The notes under the pieces were generated by a model. It was given only the letters and a program-made list of their open reading frames with translations. It was not told the DNA's origin and did no database searches. This document shows positions 1 through 8,528 of a stretch of DNA of 32,463 bases, one piece after another. The translations under genes and the position numbers were made by a program. How positions within the stretch are numbered: the stretch's first letter is position 1; every line of letters begins with the position of its first letter. This stretch comes from Cyclobacteriaceae bacterium (lineage in GTDB: Bacteria > Bacteroidota > Bacteroidia > Cytophagales > Cyclobacteriaceae). The stretch covers positions 1 to 32,463 of the forward strand of contig JAGQYM010000048.1 of assembly GCA_020436085.1 (NCBI GenBank), written 5' to 3'.

Positions 1-853
1 CATCGATCACCCAGCAATGATCGTAACCACCACCCATTTTTAATTGTTCATCTTCGCTATCGATGTCTCTGCCAACAGCTTTTGCCACACGAAAATCAAA
101 AGCGGATGATACAGAATCAATACCAGTTGGAATCAACGTGCTGTCAACCGGAAGATATTGTGATGCGTTCAGCAAAAGTTCGTGGCCCAATATCTTGTCC
201 TTTGTATCAGCCAGGTTGTAATATGAATGATTGGTGAGATTAACAATCGTAGTTTTATCTGTCACAGCATTGTACTCAAACACAAGGCTATTGTCATCCT
301 TCAGCAGATATTTAACGGTCACATCCAGTTTGCCTGGATATCCTTCCTCTCCGTCAGGGCTTGTGTAGGTAAGTTTTACCCCTGCTCCATCTGGCAATTC
401 AATTTCCTCGGCCGCCCAAACCACTTTATCAAATCCCTTGATACCCCCGTGCAAATGATTTACACCATTGTTTTTTTCAAGATGATAGGTTTCTCCATCC
501 AATTGAAATTCACCCTTGGCTATTCTGTTTCCATACCGGCCAATAATTGCTCCGAAGTACGGATTGTTTGACACATACCCTTCCAGGTTGTCATAACCCA
601 AAACGATATCTCCAAATTTTCCATTTCGGTCTGGCGTTTTAAGGGAGGTAATAATTCCACCATAAGTTATTACCGACATGGAAATGCCATTGATGTTTTT
701 TATGTCATACTGGTCAATCTGAGTTCCGTCAGACAGGGTACCGAATACACTCTTCATGGTGCGCGACTTATTATTAGTAGAACATGCAGTAATTGTGGCG
801 ATTGCAATAAGGAGCAACCATCGCGATCTGAAAAGAAGTTCAAATTGTCTCAT
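1..853 (-). CDS. galM: Aldose 1-epimerase (mutarotase), lipoprotein, partial
   Basis: This gene interconverts the alpha and beta anomers of an aldose, here presumably L-arabinose because it is the last visible gene of the araBDA operon. The start at 853 gives a lipoprotein signal: a hydrophobic stretch at residues 12-23 ending in the lipobox ITAC with Cys24. Mature motifs typical of the GalM family follow: GRYGNRI, HGGIKGFDKVVW and NHSYYNL, whose His is a family catalytic residue, then GGYDHC at the cut edge. At least 284 residues are present of a usual 340-380, so the C-terminal catalytic Glu lies outside the window. Only 9 bases separate it from the araA stop. The export signal is the notable point, since the other enzymes of the operon are cytoplasmic. 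Confidence 0.9.
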   Translation of the reverse strand, partial: MRQFELLFRSRWLLLIAIATITACSTNNKSRTMKSVFGTLSDGTQIDQYDIKNINGISMSVITYGGIITSLKTPDRNGKFGDIVLGYDNLEGYVSNNPYFGAIIGRYGNRIAKGEFQLDGETYHLEKNNGVNHLHGGIKGFDKVVWAAEEIELPDGAGVKLTYTSPDGEEGYPGKLDVTVKYLLKDDNSLVFEYNAVTDKTTIVNLTNHSYYNLADTKDKILGHELLLNASQYLPVDSTLIPTGIDSVSSAFDFRVAKAVGRDIDSEDEQLKMGGGYDHCWVID

Positions 854-862
854 GCTCTAATT

Positions 863-2347
863 TTATAATCTATTCTCGAATAAATGATAATACACTTCGT
901 TCCATTTTAGCTGATTCTTAAATTCCCTTGCCCTCGTTTGCTTATCTATCACCATCATCTCAATGCCAGCCATATCCGCAAAGTCTTCCATGTACTCGGT
1001 CTTAATAGCTTTACTAAAAACAGTATGATGGGCACCTCCACCTAATATCCACGTCTCAGCAGCCGTCTCCATCGAAGGGGCTGGCTTCCAAAGTACTCTG
1101 GCCACCGGCAATTTCGGAAGATCCTGTGGTGGCTCAACTACCTCAACTTCATTTACCAACAATCGGAATCTGTTTCCCATATCGATTAGAGCCGCGTTAA
1201 TCGCCTGCCCGCTACTTACACCAAAAACCAATCGTGCTGGATCATTCTTTCCTCCAATACCCAATGGATGAACTTCACATCTCGGCTTGGTCGAAGCAAT
1301 GGTGGGACATATCTCAAGCATATGCGCGCCAAGCACAAGGGAGCCATCGTCATTTAAGTCATAAGTATAGTCTTCCATAAAAGAAGTTCCACCTTCGAGG
1401 GCCGAGTCCATAACCTTCACAGCACGAAGGAGTGCTGACGTCTTCCAGTCTCCTTCCGCGCCAAATCCAAATCCATCCGCCATCAACCGCTGCACTGCCA
1501 AGCCTGGCAATTGGTGAAGTCCGTGCAGGTCTTCAAATGTATCCGTGAATGCCATTGAACTTTTATCCTTCAGGAATGCTCTTAGTCCAAGTTCAATTCT
1601 TGCGGCTTCAAATAGAGACTTGGATGATAGGGTATTCTTATCCAACGCATATTCGCTTTCATAAACACCTAATAGGCTTTTAATCTGACTATCGTCAACA
1701 TCATTGACAAATTGAACCAGATCCCCCACTCCATATCCATTCACAGAAAAACCAAAACGAGACTGCGCTTCTACTTTATCCCCTTCAGTCACCGCCACGT
1801 CTCGCATGTTGTCTCCGATGCGTGTCACTTTCAGGCTCTGAAATTCACGCCAACCTAAAGCCGCTCGCACCCATACATCAAGTCGGTCGGTTACTTTTTT
1901 GTCCTTCCAATGACCTACAATTACCTTTCTGTTTTTTCTCAGACGCGTAACCAGAAATCCGAATTCACGATCACCATGTGCTGACTGGTTCTCATTCATG
2001 AAATCCATGTCAATTTCACTCCACGGAATTCTACTATTATACTGAGTATGTAAATGAACAAATGGCTTCGTCAATTCCTTCAAGCCATTGATCCACATCC
2101 TTGCCGGTGAAAAAGTGTGCATCCAAAAAATTATACCGGCACATGACTGCTCTGAGGTTGCCTGTTTGCACAGGGATGATACAGCTTCCGCAGATGTAAT
2201 CACCGAATGAAATTTCAGATCAACATTTGCAGTTATTGCGTCACTAATATAGCCCGTGATCTCCTTGGAATGTGCAGCTACATTATTCAGCACTTCATCT
2301 CCATACAATCGCTGGCTGCCTGTTACAAACCAAATCTCAGACTTCAT
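863..2347 (-). CDS. araA: L-arabinose isomerase
   Basis: It converts L-arabinose to L-ribulose in the cytoplasm, the first step of the pathway. All four Mn2+-binding positions known from E. coli AraA are visible: Glu298 in [11 protein letters not shown], Glu325 in SFMEDYTYD, His342 in [10 protein letters not shown] and His441 in GGGAHHTVF. The frame is open up to 2425, overlapping araD by 44 bases, but those extra residues have no counterpart in the family. I chose the ATG at 2347, which gives [12 protein letters not shown], aligned with the E. coli start, and 494 residues against the usual 500. An ATG at 2359 is a close alternative. It lies 34 bases after the araD stop and 9 bases before galM, so the genes are surely one operon. 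Confidence 0.95.
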   Translation of the reverse strand: MKSEIWFVTGSQRLYGDEVLNNVAAHSKEITGYISDAITANVDLKFHSVITSAEAVSSLCKQATSEQSCAGIIFWMHTFSPARMWINGLKELTKPFVHLHTQYNSRIPWSEIDMDFMNENQSAHGDREFGFLVTRLRKNRKVIVGHWKDKKVTDRLDVWVRAALGWREFQSLKVTRIGDNMRDVAVTEGDKVEAQSRFGFSVNGYGVGDLVQFVNDVDDSQIKSLLGVYESEYALDKNTLSSKSLFEAARIELGLRAFLKDKSSMAFTDTFEDLHGLHQLPGLAVQRLMADGFGFGAEGDWKTSALLRAVKVMDSALEGGTSFMEDYTYDLNDDGSLVLGAHMLEICPTIASTKPRCEVHPLGIGGKNDPARLVFGVSSGQAINAALIDMGNRFRLLVNEVEVVEPPQDLPKLPVARVLWKPAPSMETAAETWILGGGAHHTVFSKAIKTEYMEDFADMAGIEMMVIDKQTRAREFKNQLKWNEVYYHLFENRL

Positions 2348-2381
2348 CGAACTATTCATTAAAAAATCTACTAAGGTTTTC

Positions 2382-3083
2382 TCACTCCTGTCCGTAATAT
2401 GAATCCGGACCGTGCTTTCTTTCAAAGTGTTTCTTTATCAACGCATCACTTAGTCGCGGTGCATCTGGGTTAATTGAAAGTGTCAAAAAAGCCATCTTGG
2501 CCAACTCCTCTAGAATCCTTGAGTTATAAACCGCTTTGTCTGCATTCTTTCCCCAGGTGAAGGGTCCGTGATTACCTACCAATACCATCTCAACCTCTGA
2601 GAAATCAAGAGAGCGTTCTGAAAAACAATCAACAATTTGTTGACCAGTGTTGTGCTCATAATCCCCTTGAATCAATCGAGTGTCCATCGGTTTAGTGCAG
2701 GGAACATCTTGAGTAAGTGAATCAGCATGGGTTGTGCCTAGAATTGGAATATCTCGTTGTGCCTGTGCCCAAGCCACCGCATAGGTTGAGTGCGTGTGAC
2801 AAACTCCGTTCACAGTTTTCCATGAACGATATAAAAACGAATGAGTCTTTGTATCAGACGAAGGTCGAAGCTTGCCTTCAACGACTTTGTTGTCGAAATC
2901 AACTATAACAATGTCACTCGCTTTCAAATCCCTGTAGGGGACGCCACTCGGTTTAATAGCGAATACGCTCCGATCACGATCGGCTACACTTACATTGCCG
3001 AACGTATAGACAACCAGTCCCAAATCCGGTAGCTGCATGTTGGCATCAAAACACTTTTGCTTCAAGTCTTCGAATTGCGACAT
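2382..3083 (-). CDS. araD: L-ribulose-5-phosphate 4-epimerase
   Basis: It converts L-ribulose 5-phosphate to D-xylulose 5-phosphate, delivering carbon to the pentose phosphate pathway. It belongs to the class II aldolase/epimerase fold. The Zn2+ ligands are visible as His96 and His98 in VCHTHSTYA and His172 in GNHGPFTWG. The proton-transfer residues known in E. coli AraD, Asp120 and Tyr229, correspond to Asp121 in THADS and Tyr229 or Tyr230 near the C-terminus. The length of 233 residues matches the E. coli enzyme (231). It starts 6 bases after the araB stop, so the two are probably translationally linked. A fuculose-phosphate aldolase is a paralogue to consider, but the araA/araB context settles the name. 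Confidence 0.95.
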   Translation of the reverse strand: MSQFEDLKQKCFDANMQLPDLGLVVYTFGNVSVADRDRSVFAIKPSGVPYRDLKASDIVIVDFDNKVVEGKLRPSSDTKTHSFLYRSWKTVNGVCHTHSTYAVAWAQAQRDIPILGTTHADSLTQDVPCTKPMDTRLIQGDYEHNTGQQIVDCFSERSLDFSEVEMVLVGNHGPFTWGKNADKAVYNSRILEELAKMAFLTLSINPDAPRLSDALIKKHFERKHGPDSYYGQE

Positions 3084-3089
3084 CTCACA

Positions 3090-4745
3090 TTAGTTTGTAA
3101 CTGATTCCACAAAGGTGGCAAGATCAACATACTTCTTATATCGGTTGTCGTAATACGAAACCCGATCCGGGTTTGGCAAATAAGTTTTCTCAAACCCGTT
3201 ATTCATTTTTTTAATCGCTGTGCCCACATCAGCGTGAATGCCTGACGCTACTGCTGCATACATAGCTGCACCAAGAGCTGGCGTCTGATCCGACTGTGCG
3301 ACTTTGATGGGCATATTTAAAACATCCGCCAAGGTCTGCATGATGTACGATGATTTTTTGGCCACTCCACCTACTCCGACTATCGATTTGATTGGCACTC
3401 CTTCTTCGGCAAAGCGTTCGACAATCTTTCTTGAACCAAAACAAATGGACTCTACAAGCGCTTTAAAAATCTCCGGTGCTTTAGTCCCTAAATTCAAGTT
3501 CATGATTGCAGCCTTCAATGCTTGATTAGCGTCTGGTGTTCGTCTTCCATTGATCCAATCAACAGCCAGAGGCGCATCTTGCTCAAGCGGCAGCCCAACC
3601 GCGAGTTCAGACAATCGCATGATCATGTTTTCTTTAATTTGATCTATGTCAACGCTTGGGAGAATCTTTTCCTCACCTAAGTAATTGACTGACCAAAATA
3701 AAACATCACGAAACCAGGCCAGAACATCACCGAATGCAGATTGCCCCGCCTCAAGTCCTATCATTCCGGGAATCACCGATCCATCCACCTGCCCGCAGAT
3801 TCCCTTTACAGTACGATTGTCTAGCGTCTCCGATCGTGAAACCATAATGTCGCACGTTGACGTACCCATGACTCGGACCAACGTAAAATCCTCAACTGCT
3901 GCACCAATTGCACCGGCATGTGCATCGAAGGTGCCCACACTCACAGCAACATCGGTGTTAAGACCTAGTCTCTTTGCCCAGTCATTAGAGAGATTCCTTG
4001 CAATGTTATCTGAAGTATAGGTTTCTGTATACAGCCTGTCTCTTAAGTCTGCGAGATAAGGATCGAGCTTTTTTAAAAACTCTACTGATGGCAACCCTCC
4101 CCACGACTCATGCCACATCGCTTTGTGGCCAGCAGCACAGCGGCTTCTCTTGAATGTTTTTAAATCCGGGGAGCCAACGAGTAGATAGGTGATGATATCG
4201 CAATGCTCAAACCACGTGTAAGCCATCTCTTTCACCTCTTGATCGTCCCTGATCACGTGCAGTATCTTCGCCCAAAACCATTCAGAGGAATACACTCCCC
4301 CTTCATACTTTGTGAAGTCAATTCCGCCCCAGGTTTTTGCGAGTCGATTAATCTCTGCAGCCTCATTTATTGCGGTGTGATCTTTCCACAGTACAACCAT
4401 TGCATTAGGATTGCCTTTAAACTCATCCAAATTGCACAAGGGTTCGCCCCTATCTGATACAGCAATCGGAGAAGATCCGGTTGTGTCTACGCATATGCCC
4501 TTAACGTTTGAAGGATCAATACGCGACTCACGCAGCACAACTGCTATAGTGTTTTCAATTCCTTCAAGGTGATCCTTTACATGCTGTCGAAAGCGTGAAG
4601 CGGTTGGATCACAATACAACCCATCCTTCCAGCGAGAGAACCCATGCACCGAACTCGCCAAGGTTCGTCCGTCAGTCGCGCTTACAAGTACCGCGCGAAC
4701 AGAGTCGGTTCCAAAGTCGAGACCTATGACATACTGATCTACCAT
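3090..4745 (-). CDS. araB: L-ribulokinase
   Basis: It phosphorylates L-ribulose with ATP and is the first gene of the arabinose operon. It is an FGGY-family sugar kinase: the N-terminal phosphate motif GLDFGTDSVRAVLV is at residues 8-21, MGTSTCDIMVS opens the second phosphate-binding part in the middle of the chain, and GVGGVAKKSSYIMQTLADVL near residue 460 is the FGGY C-terminal adenosine-binding signature. The length of 551 residues is close to E. coli AraB (566). The ATG at 4745 directly precedes the conserved N-terminus. The 178-base region upstream is shared with the divergent DUF2975 gene and must hold the operon promoter. I saw no neighbouring AraR/AraC-type regulator that would obviously control it. 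Confidence 0.95.
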   Translation of the reverse strand: MVDQYVIGLDFGTDSVRAVLVSATDGRTLASSVHGFSRWKDGLYCDPTASRFRQHVKDHLEGIENTIAVVLRESRIDPSNVKGICVDTTGSSPIAVSDRGEPLCNLDEFKGNPNAMVVLWKDHTAINEAAEINRLAKTWGGIDFTKYEGGVYSSEWFWAKILHVIRDDQEVKEMAYTWFEHCDIITYLLVGSPDLKTFKRSRCAAGHKAMWHESWGGLPSVEFLKKLDPYLADLRDRLYTETYTSDNIARNLSNDWAKRLGLNTDVAVSVGTFDAHAGAIGAAVEDFTLVRVMGTSTCDIMVSRSETLDNRTVKGICGQVDGSVIPGMIGLEAGQSAFGDVLAWFRDVLFWSVNYLGEEKILPSVDIDQIKENMIMRLSELAVGLPLEQDAPLAVDWINGRRTPDANQALKAAIMNLNLGTKAPEIFKALVESICFGSRKIVERFAEEGVPIKSIVGVGGVAKKSSYIMQTLADVLNMPIKVAQSDQTPALGAAMYAAVASGIHADVGTAIKKMNNGFEKTYLPNPDRVSYYDNRYKKYVDLATFVESVTN

Positions 4746-4847
4746 TGAAAAACTTAAAAACTAAAAATAGCTATTCTTTCGAAGTACAGTGTAAAAAATA
4801 CATTTAATAGTGATGATAGGCTTCAAAATTCATCGATTGTCGAATAT

Positions 4848-4900
4848 TTATCGTTTTAAATATAATAATTATCGTTTATCAATAAATTATTATTGATAAT
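4848..4900. promoter_or_regulatory. Operator-like repeats upstream of the DUF2975/HTH pair
   Basis: Two direct copies, TTATCGTTTT at 4848-4857 and TTATCGTTTA at 4869-4878, are 21 bases apart, which is two helical turns. The second overlaps a perfect inverted repeat: TTATCAATAA at 4876-4885 and TTATTGATAA at 4890-4899, with a 4-base spacer. The block ends 23 bases before the ATG at 4924. Inference: a binding site for the small HTH protein encoded at 5462, since such pairs usually regulate themselves. The region is AT-rich, so part of the symmetry could be chance. Confidence 0.5.
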
Positions 4901-4923
4901 TGTACATCAAAAACAAACACACT

Positions 4924-5457
4924 ATGAAACAACTTAAAACGAGAACAGAGCAAATTCTCGCTACCATGCCCATTCTGGCTTGGGTAGCATTTGCGGCCTA
5001 TGTCATTGAGACAGGCGCAGTATTGTATTCCTACACGATAAGTTTTGTCGACCCAGAGGCGGCAAAAGATGTCTACCGGGGACTGAACCTGTATCGCCTA
5101 AGCAAGATCAACTTTTGGTATTACACCCAGGCGATTTCGTTGATAGCGGGTCTCGCTGTATCAAAAGCCGTAGTGGCCTGGCTGGTCATCCGGGCTTTGA
5201 CCAAATTCCGCTTAGAAAATCCATTTACAATGGATATGGTGGTACGGTTAGAGAAGATAAGTTATGCGGCCTTCGGAACATGGGTACTCGCCATGGTGAG
5301 TAACGGCCACCTGGCATGGATGATGAAGGAGACTGGTGAACTCCAGGGCAATTGGATTTCAGGAGAGTTCATCTTTATCATCGCGCTTGTGTATGTAATG
5401 TCCCAAATCTTCAGGCGTGGTGTTGAAATTCAAACTGAACACGAACTAACTGTCTAA
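4924..5457 (+). CDS. DUF2975 family membrane protein
   Basis: It is a 177-residue integral membrane protein with four predicted hydrophobic segments, at about residues 13-38, 65-92, 102-125 and 140-160, and short charged loops. The pattern and the downstream HTH gene match the DUF2975 family, which is almost always paired with a small Xre-type regulator (YozG-like). The frame extends to a TTG at 4900, but the ATG at 4924 gives the natural start MKQLKTRTEQ and leaves the operator-like repeats upstream. The biochemical role of the family is not known; a membrane sensor or antagonist of the partner regulator is a reasonable guess. It is divergent from araB, with 178 bases between them. Confidence 0.75.
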   Translation: MKQLKTRTEQILATMPILAWVAFAAYVIETGAVLYSYTISFVDPEAAKDVYRGLNLYRLSKINFWYYTQAISLIAGLAVSKAVVAWLVIRALTKFRLENPFTMDMVVRLEKISYAAFGTWVLAMVSNGHLAWMMKETGELQGNWISGEFIFIIALVYVMSQIFRRGVEIQTEHELTV

Positions 5458-5461
5458 AGCC

Positions 5462-5677
5462 ATGCCAATTACAGTTAACTTAGACGTGATGATGGCCAAG
5501 CGCAAAATGTCATTGAGTGAATTGTCGGAGAAAGTGGACCTCACACTAGCGAACCTGTCGATACTTAAGACCGGGAAAGCTAAAGCCATCAGGTTCAGCA
5601 CACTCGAGGCCATATGTAGAGTGCTGGAATGTCAACCTGGTGATCTGCTGGAATATGATGACGGCAATAAAAAATAG
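5462..5677 (+). CDS. Small Xre/Cro-type HTH regulator (YozG-like)
   Basis: This 71-residue protein is essentially one Cro/C1-type helix-turn-helix: residues 9-27 hold the first helices (MMAKRKMSLSELSEKVDLT), residues 28-45 the recognition part (LANLSILKTGKAKAIRFST), and the end ECQPGDLLEYDD is the typical closing helix of YozG-like regulators. It starts 4 bases after the DUF2975 stop, so the two are co-transcribed and probably co-translated. By analogy with other DUF2975 pairs it should bind its own promoter; the TTATCG/TTATCAATAA repeats at 4848-4900 are the likely site. It ends 61 bases before yqhD in the same direction, so read-through into that gene is possible. Confidence 0.85.
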   Translation: MPITVNLDVMMAKRKMSLSELSEKVDLTLANLSILKTGKAKAIRFSTLEAICRVLECQPGDLLEYDDGNKK

Positions 5678-5738
5678 AGATTGACAAACCAAGATGCTGG
5701 TTCATCTGTTACAAACAAAGACAACCTAAACAACTCTC

Positions 5739-6905
5739 ATGGAAAGATTTACCTTTCAAAATCCAACACGCATCATTTTTGGAGTTGGTTCAATCAAGGA
5801 ACTGGAAAAACATCTGCCAATCGGTAAAAAAATACTCCTGCTGTATGGAGGAGGATCAATCAAGAACAATGGAGTCTATGATCAGGTTTTATCAGGCCTA
5901 AAAAGCCGAAGCTTTGTCGAGTTCGCTGGGATTGAACCAAATCCGAAATACGAGACCATAATGAAAGGTGTAGAGTTGAGCCGAAAAGAAAAGGTAGAGT
6001 TTATTCTGGCTGTGGGTGGCGGTTCTGTCATTGACGCTGCGAAATTCATGGCTCTGGCAATTCACTACAATGAAGGTGATCCCTGGGACATTCTGGTAAA
6101 TAACACGGCAAAGAAGGTGGAAAATGTGGTACCGTTAGCCACTGTGCTCACGCTTCCGGCTACAGGATCTGAAATGAATGCCTACTCTGTTATTAGCCGA
6201 GAGTCAACAAAAGAAAAACTTTCATTCGGGGCTCGCTCATGCTATCCCGTGTTTTCCATTTTGGATCCTACTGTCGTTAAATCGATTCCACCAAATCAAA
6301 TTGCGAATGGTATCACAGATGCGTTCACCCATGTGCTGGAGCAATACCTCACCTACCCTGCTGGCGCTCCACTGCAGGATAAATTTGCTGAAAGTATTCT
6401 GCGAACGTTAATTGAAGAAGGTCCGAAAGTAATGAAGAATCCAGGTGATGAAGTAGCCGCTGGAAACTTTATGTGGTGCGCCACCATGGCACTGAACGGA
6501 CTACTTAGTGCGGGGGTTCCCACCGACTGGGCAACACACGCCATCGGCCATGAGTTAACGGCTTTGTATGGTATCGATCACGCGAGAACCCTCGCAATCA
6601 TCGCACCCAACCTCTACCGGTCTGTGTTTGACGCCAAAAAAGAAAAGCTGGCACAGTATGCAGAAGAAGTCTGGAAAGTTGGCTCAGGAAGTGTTGATGA
6701 AAAAGCGAAACTAGCAATTGAGAGAACAACCGACTTCTTTCACAGCCTTGGCATTAAAACAAAATTATCAGCGTACACAACCAACTATGAAGGCACTTCT
6801 GAGGAAGTACTAACGCGATTCAAAAAAAGAAATGTCAAGTCGCTTGGCGAGAATAACATCATTGATCTGGAAAAAGTGAAGGAGATCGTGGAGATGAGTT
6901 ATTGA
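5739..6905 (+). CDS. yqhD: NADPH-dependent aldehyde reductase, iron-type alcohol dehydrogenase
   Basis: It is a group III metal-dependent alcohol dehydrogenase of the YqhD/BDH type, reducing aldehydes to alcohols with NADPH, often as protection against aldehydes from lipid peroxidation. The cofactor motif GGGSVIDAAK is at residues 93-102 and PATGSEMN at 140-147. The metal ligands are Asp194 and His198 in GITDAFTHVLEQ, His267 in ATHAIGHE and His281 in GIDHART, at the same numbers as in E. coli YqhD. The length of 388 against 387 residues agrees. It ends 5 bases before the stop of the convergent TPR gene with no evident terminator between them. The physiological substrate cannot be told from sequence. 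Confidence 0.9.
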   Translation: MERFTFQNPTRIIFGVGSIKELEKHLPIGKKILLLYGGGSIKNNGVYDQVLSGLKSRSFVEFAGIEPNPKYETIMKGVELSRKEKVEFILAVGGGSVIDAAKFMALAIHYNEGDPWDILVNNTAKKVENVVPLATVLTLPATGSEMNAYSVISRESTKEKLSFGARSCYPVFSILDPTVVKSIPPNQIANGITDAFTHVLEQYLTYPAGAPLQDKFAESILRTLIEEGPKVMKNPGDEVAAGNFMWCATMALNGLLSAGVPTDWATHAIGHELTALYGIDHARTLAIIAPNLYRSVFDAKKEKLAQYAEEVWKVGSGSVDEKAKLAIERTTDFFHSLGIKTKLSAYTTNYEGTSEEVLTRFKKRNVKSLGENNIIDLEKVKEIVEMSY

Positions 6906-6910
6906 TTTGC

Positions 6911-8428
6911 CTAATATCTATTCAACGCCTCAGCCTCCTCTTCAATTCTGGAGAAATACATCAGCCCTCTCGGATCACTAGTTTCGAGCTTTGCCACATT
7001 AGCAATCCCACGGAGTGTTGCTGCTTTTGAATTTAACCGGGTCTTCAAACGGTCAAAGTTAACTTGAAGCTCATTGCTAATGCGCTGTATCTCCTGATAA
7101 CTTCTTTCAAGTTCCGCAGTCCGCTCCCTAACTCTGTTATCCAAAATTTCTGCCATCTTCTTTTTCAACAACATCAACCTCCAAAGGATGATACTCGCGA
7201 TGGCAAGAAGTAACGCTACCAGGAAAATAAATGCAGTCATCATTTTATGCTGTCTGACTTGATTTTCAATCACAGAAATAAGGCTATTTTTCTCATCAAT
7301 CTCCTTGAGTCTGACACGGTCATTAAAATCTGACTGTAATTGCACGACTTGGCCAATAACCTGACCACTAAGTATCTTCGATTTCAAGTCAATGAACTTT
7401 TGTTGATAGTCAGAAGCAGTTTCAAAATCATGTCGCTGTCGATATATACTTGCCAATAATTCATAGTTTATCAACATGTGATCCTTTAATCCCTGATCAC
7501 TTATTAATGGCTCTATGGCTCCAAGCAGATTAATTGCACGGTCAAGTTCACCCCTAGATCGAAATACCCTTGCCAGCGCCTGATCTATTTCTATCCCGAA
7601 CTTCATAGTGCTATAAGTCACGTATTGTTTGGCCTTAGTCAAGTGATACTCTGCCTTATCAAAATCTCCCATACCTAACTTTGATTCCCCAAGGCCGAAG
7701 TGGTATGTCAGTGAATCCTTGGCTGTGCATGGCTTGGACTGACACCCCGAAAACATTTGCTCAAATAGATCAACTGCGCGTTGGTATTGTCCCAAATGGT
7801 TATAACAAACCCCCAGGTTATAACGAGAGATCTCAATATCCCAGTCAATTCCGTTATCAACCTTAGTTCTCAGTGATTTAGAAAAGTATTCGATTGCGTT
7901 TTGATAATCCTTGAGTGACAAATAAACCAAACCAATGTTGTTAAGGCTAACGCCAATCTGACTCAAGTCATTAAACTGCTCTCTTATCCTTAGAGATTTC
8001 AAATTATAATTAAGTGCTAAATCGTAGTCTCCCAGTGACCAATAACAGAGAGCGATATCATTGGTTATGTACATTTGCCATAAATCGTAATCATTTCTAT
8101 CAGCGATATTCAATGCAAAAGAATAATCTTTTAATGCAACTTTATACTGTCCTGCCTGACGAGCCAGCCAGGCCTTTCCATAAAAACCTTTGGTAACCAT
8201 AAGACTATCTCCAGCCTTATAAGAGTCTGTGACTACTTGATCGATGTAGTGATAAGCTATGTCGGGATACGATACAGCATATTGGCGATAAATTTCATAG
8301 TTCACATAAGGCTTCGCTGAATCCGATGACACAAGCAACAAGCTTTTCAAAGAATCGACAGCACGTATATTCTGTCCAGAACTGCAGATTGCTGACATCG
8401 TCAGCAGGATAGTTAAAAGGCGTATCAT
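6911..8428 (-). CDS. Exported TPR protein with membrane anchor, coiled coil and degenerate kinase-like tail
   Basis: The 505-residue protein starts with a signal peptide (MIRLLTILLTMSAICSSGQ), followed by tandem tetratricopeptide repeats over about residues 50-360. Examples are DYDLALNYNLKSLRI and DYQNAIEYFSKSLRT. A transmembrane segment lies at about 396-418 and a charged coiled coil at 424-475 (RVRERTAELERSYQEIQ). The last 40 residues (LRGIANVAKLE, YFSRIEEEAEAL) resemble the dimerisation helices of Bacteroidota TPR histidine kinases, but there is no phospho-accepting His and no ATPase domain. A signalling or scaffold role is inferred. It converges with yqhD and is divergent from the oxidoreductase at 8529. 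Confidence 0.7.
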   Translation of the reverse strand: MIRLLTILLTMSAICSSGQNIRAVDSLKSLLLVSSDSAKPYVNYEIYRQYAVSYPDIAYHYIDQVVTDSYKAGDSLMVTKGFYGKAWLARQAGQYKVALKDYSFALNIADRNDYDLWQMYITNDIALCYWSLGDYDLALNYNLKSLRIREQFNDLSQIGVSLNNIGLVYLSLKDYQNAIEYFSKSLRTKVDNGIDWDIEISRYNLGVCYNHLGQYQRAVDLFEQMFSGCQSKPCTAKDSLTYHFGLGESKLGMGDFDKAEYHLTKAKQYVTYSTMKFGIEIDQALARVFRSRGELDRAINLLGAIEPLISDQGLKDHMLINYELLASIYRQRHDFETASDYQQKFIDLKSKILSGQVIGQVVQLQSDFNDRVRLKEIDEKNSLISVIENQVRQHKMMTAFIFLVALLLAIASIILWRLMLLKKKMAEILDNRVRERTAELERSYQEIQRISNELQVNFDRLKTRLNSKAATLRGIANVAKLETSDPRGLMYFSRIEEEAEALNRY

Positions 8429-8432
8429 AGAG

Positions 8433-8440
8433 CAAAGATA
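8433..8440 (-). promoter_or_regulatory. Perfect -7 element for the TPR gene
   Basis: On the minus strand this reads TATCTTTG, an exact match to the Bacteroidota -7 consensus TAnnTTTG. It ends only 4 bases before the ATG at 8428, so the transcript would be leaderless or nearly so, unless translation begins further in. I see no good -33 TTG at the right distance. Confidence 0.35.
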
Positions 8441-8478
8441 TTACGACAATTGGATCCGAAACAGTACCATATCAACTC

Positions 8479-8507
8479 TTGTATTTCCCTCAATCGTGCT
8501 ATCTTTA
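8479..8507 (+). promoter_or_regulatory. Candidate Bacteroidota promoter for the Gfo/Idh gene
   Basis: TTG at 8479-8481 is followed after 18 bases by TATCTTTA at 8500-8507, one mismatch from TAnnTTTG. The ATG at 8529 is 22 bases further, a usual leader length. This supports the start at 8529 over the upstream in-frame ATG at 8496, which lies at the -7 element. Confidence 0.45.
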
Positions 8508-8528
8508 TCTCCATTCAATTTGAATAAC

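Noticed and set aside
227-571. 114-codon plus-strand frame inside galM
   Set aside because: It runs opposite to conserved GalM motifs and resembles no protein.
2348-2425. N-terminal extension of araA overlapping araD
   Set aside because: The extra 26 residues have no counterpart in arabinose isomerases, while the ATG at 2347 matches the E. coli start.
3685-4020. 111-codon open frame on the plus strand inside araB
   Set aside because: It lies antisense to the conserved kinase, has a low-complexity translation and no family likeness.
4785-4793. TACAGTGTA as an arabinose operator
   Set aside because: Four-base arms are too short, and I could not relate the motif to a known AraR site.
4837-4866. 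TTGTCG, 18 bases, TATAAT: an E. coli-like promoter
   Set aside because: Bacteroidota housekeeping promoters use TTG and TAnnTTTG, and the region is so AT-rich that TATAAT is expected by chance.
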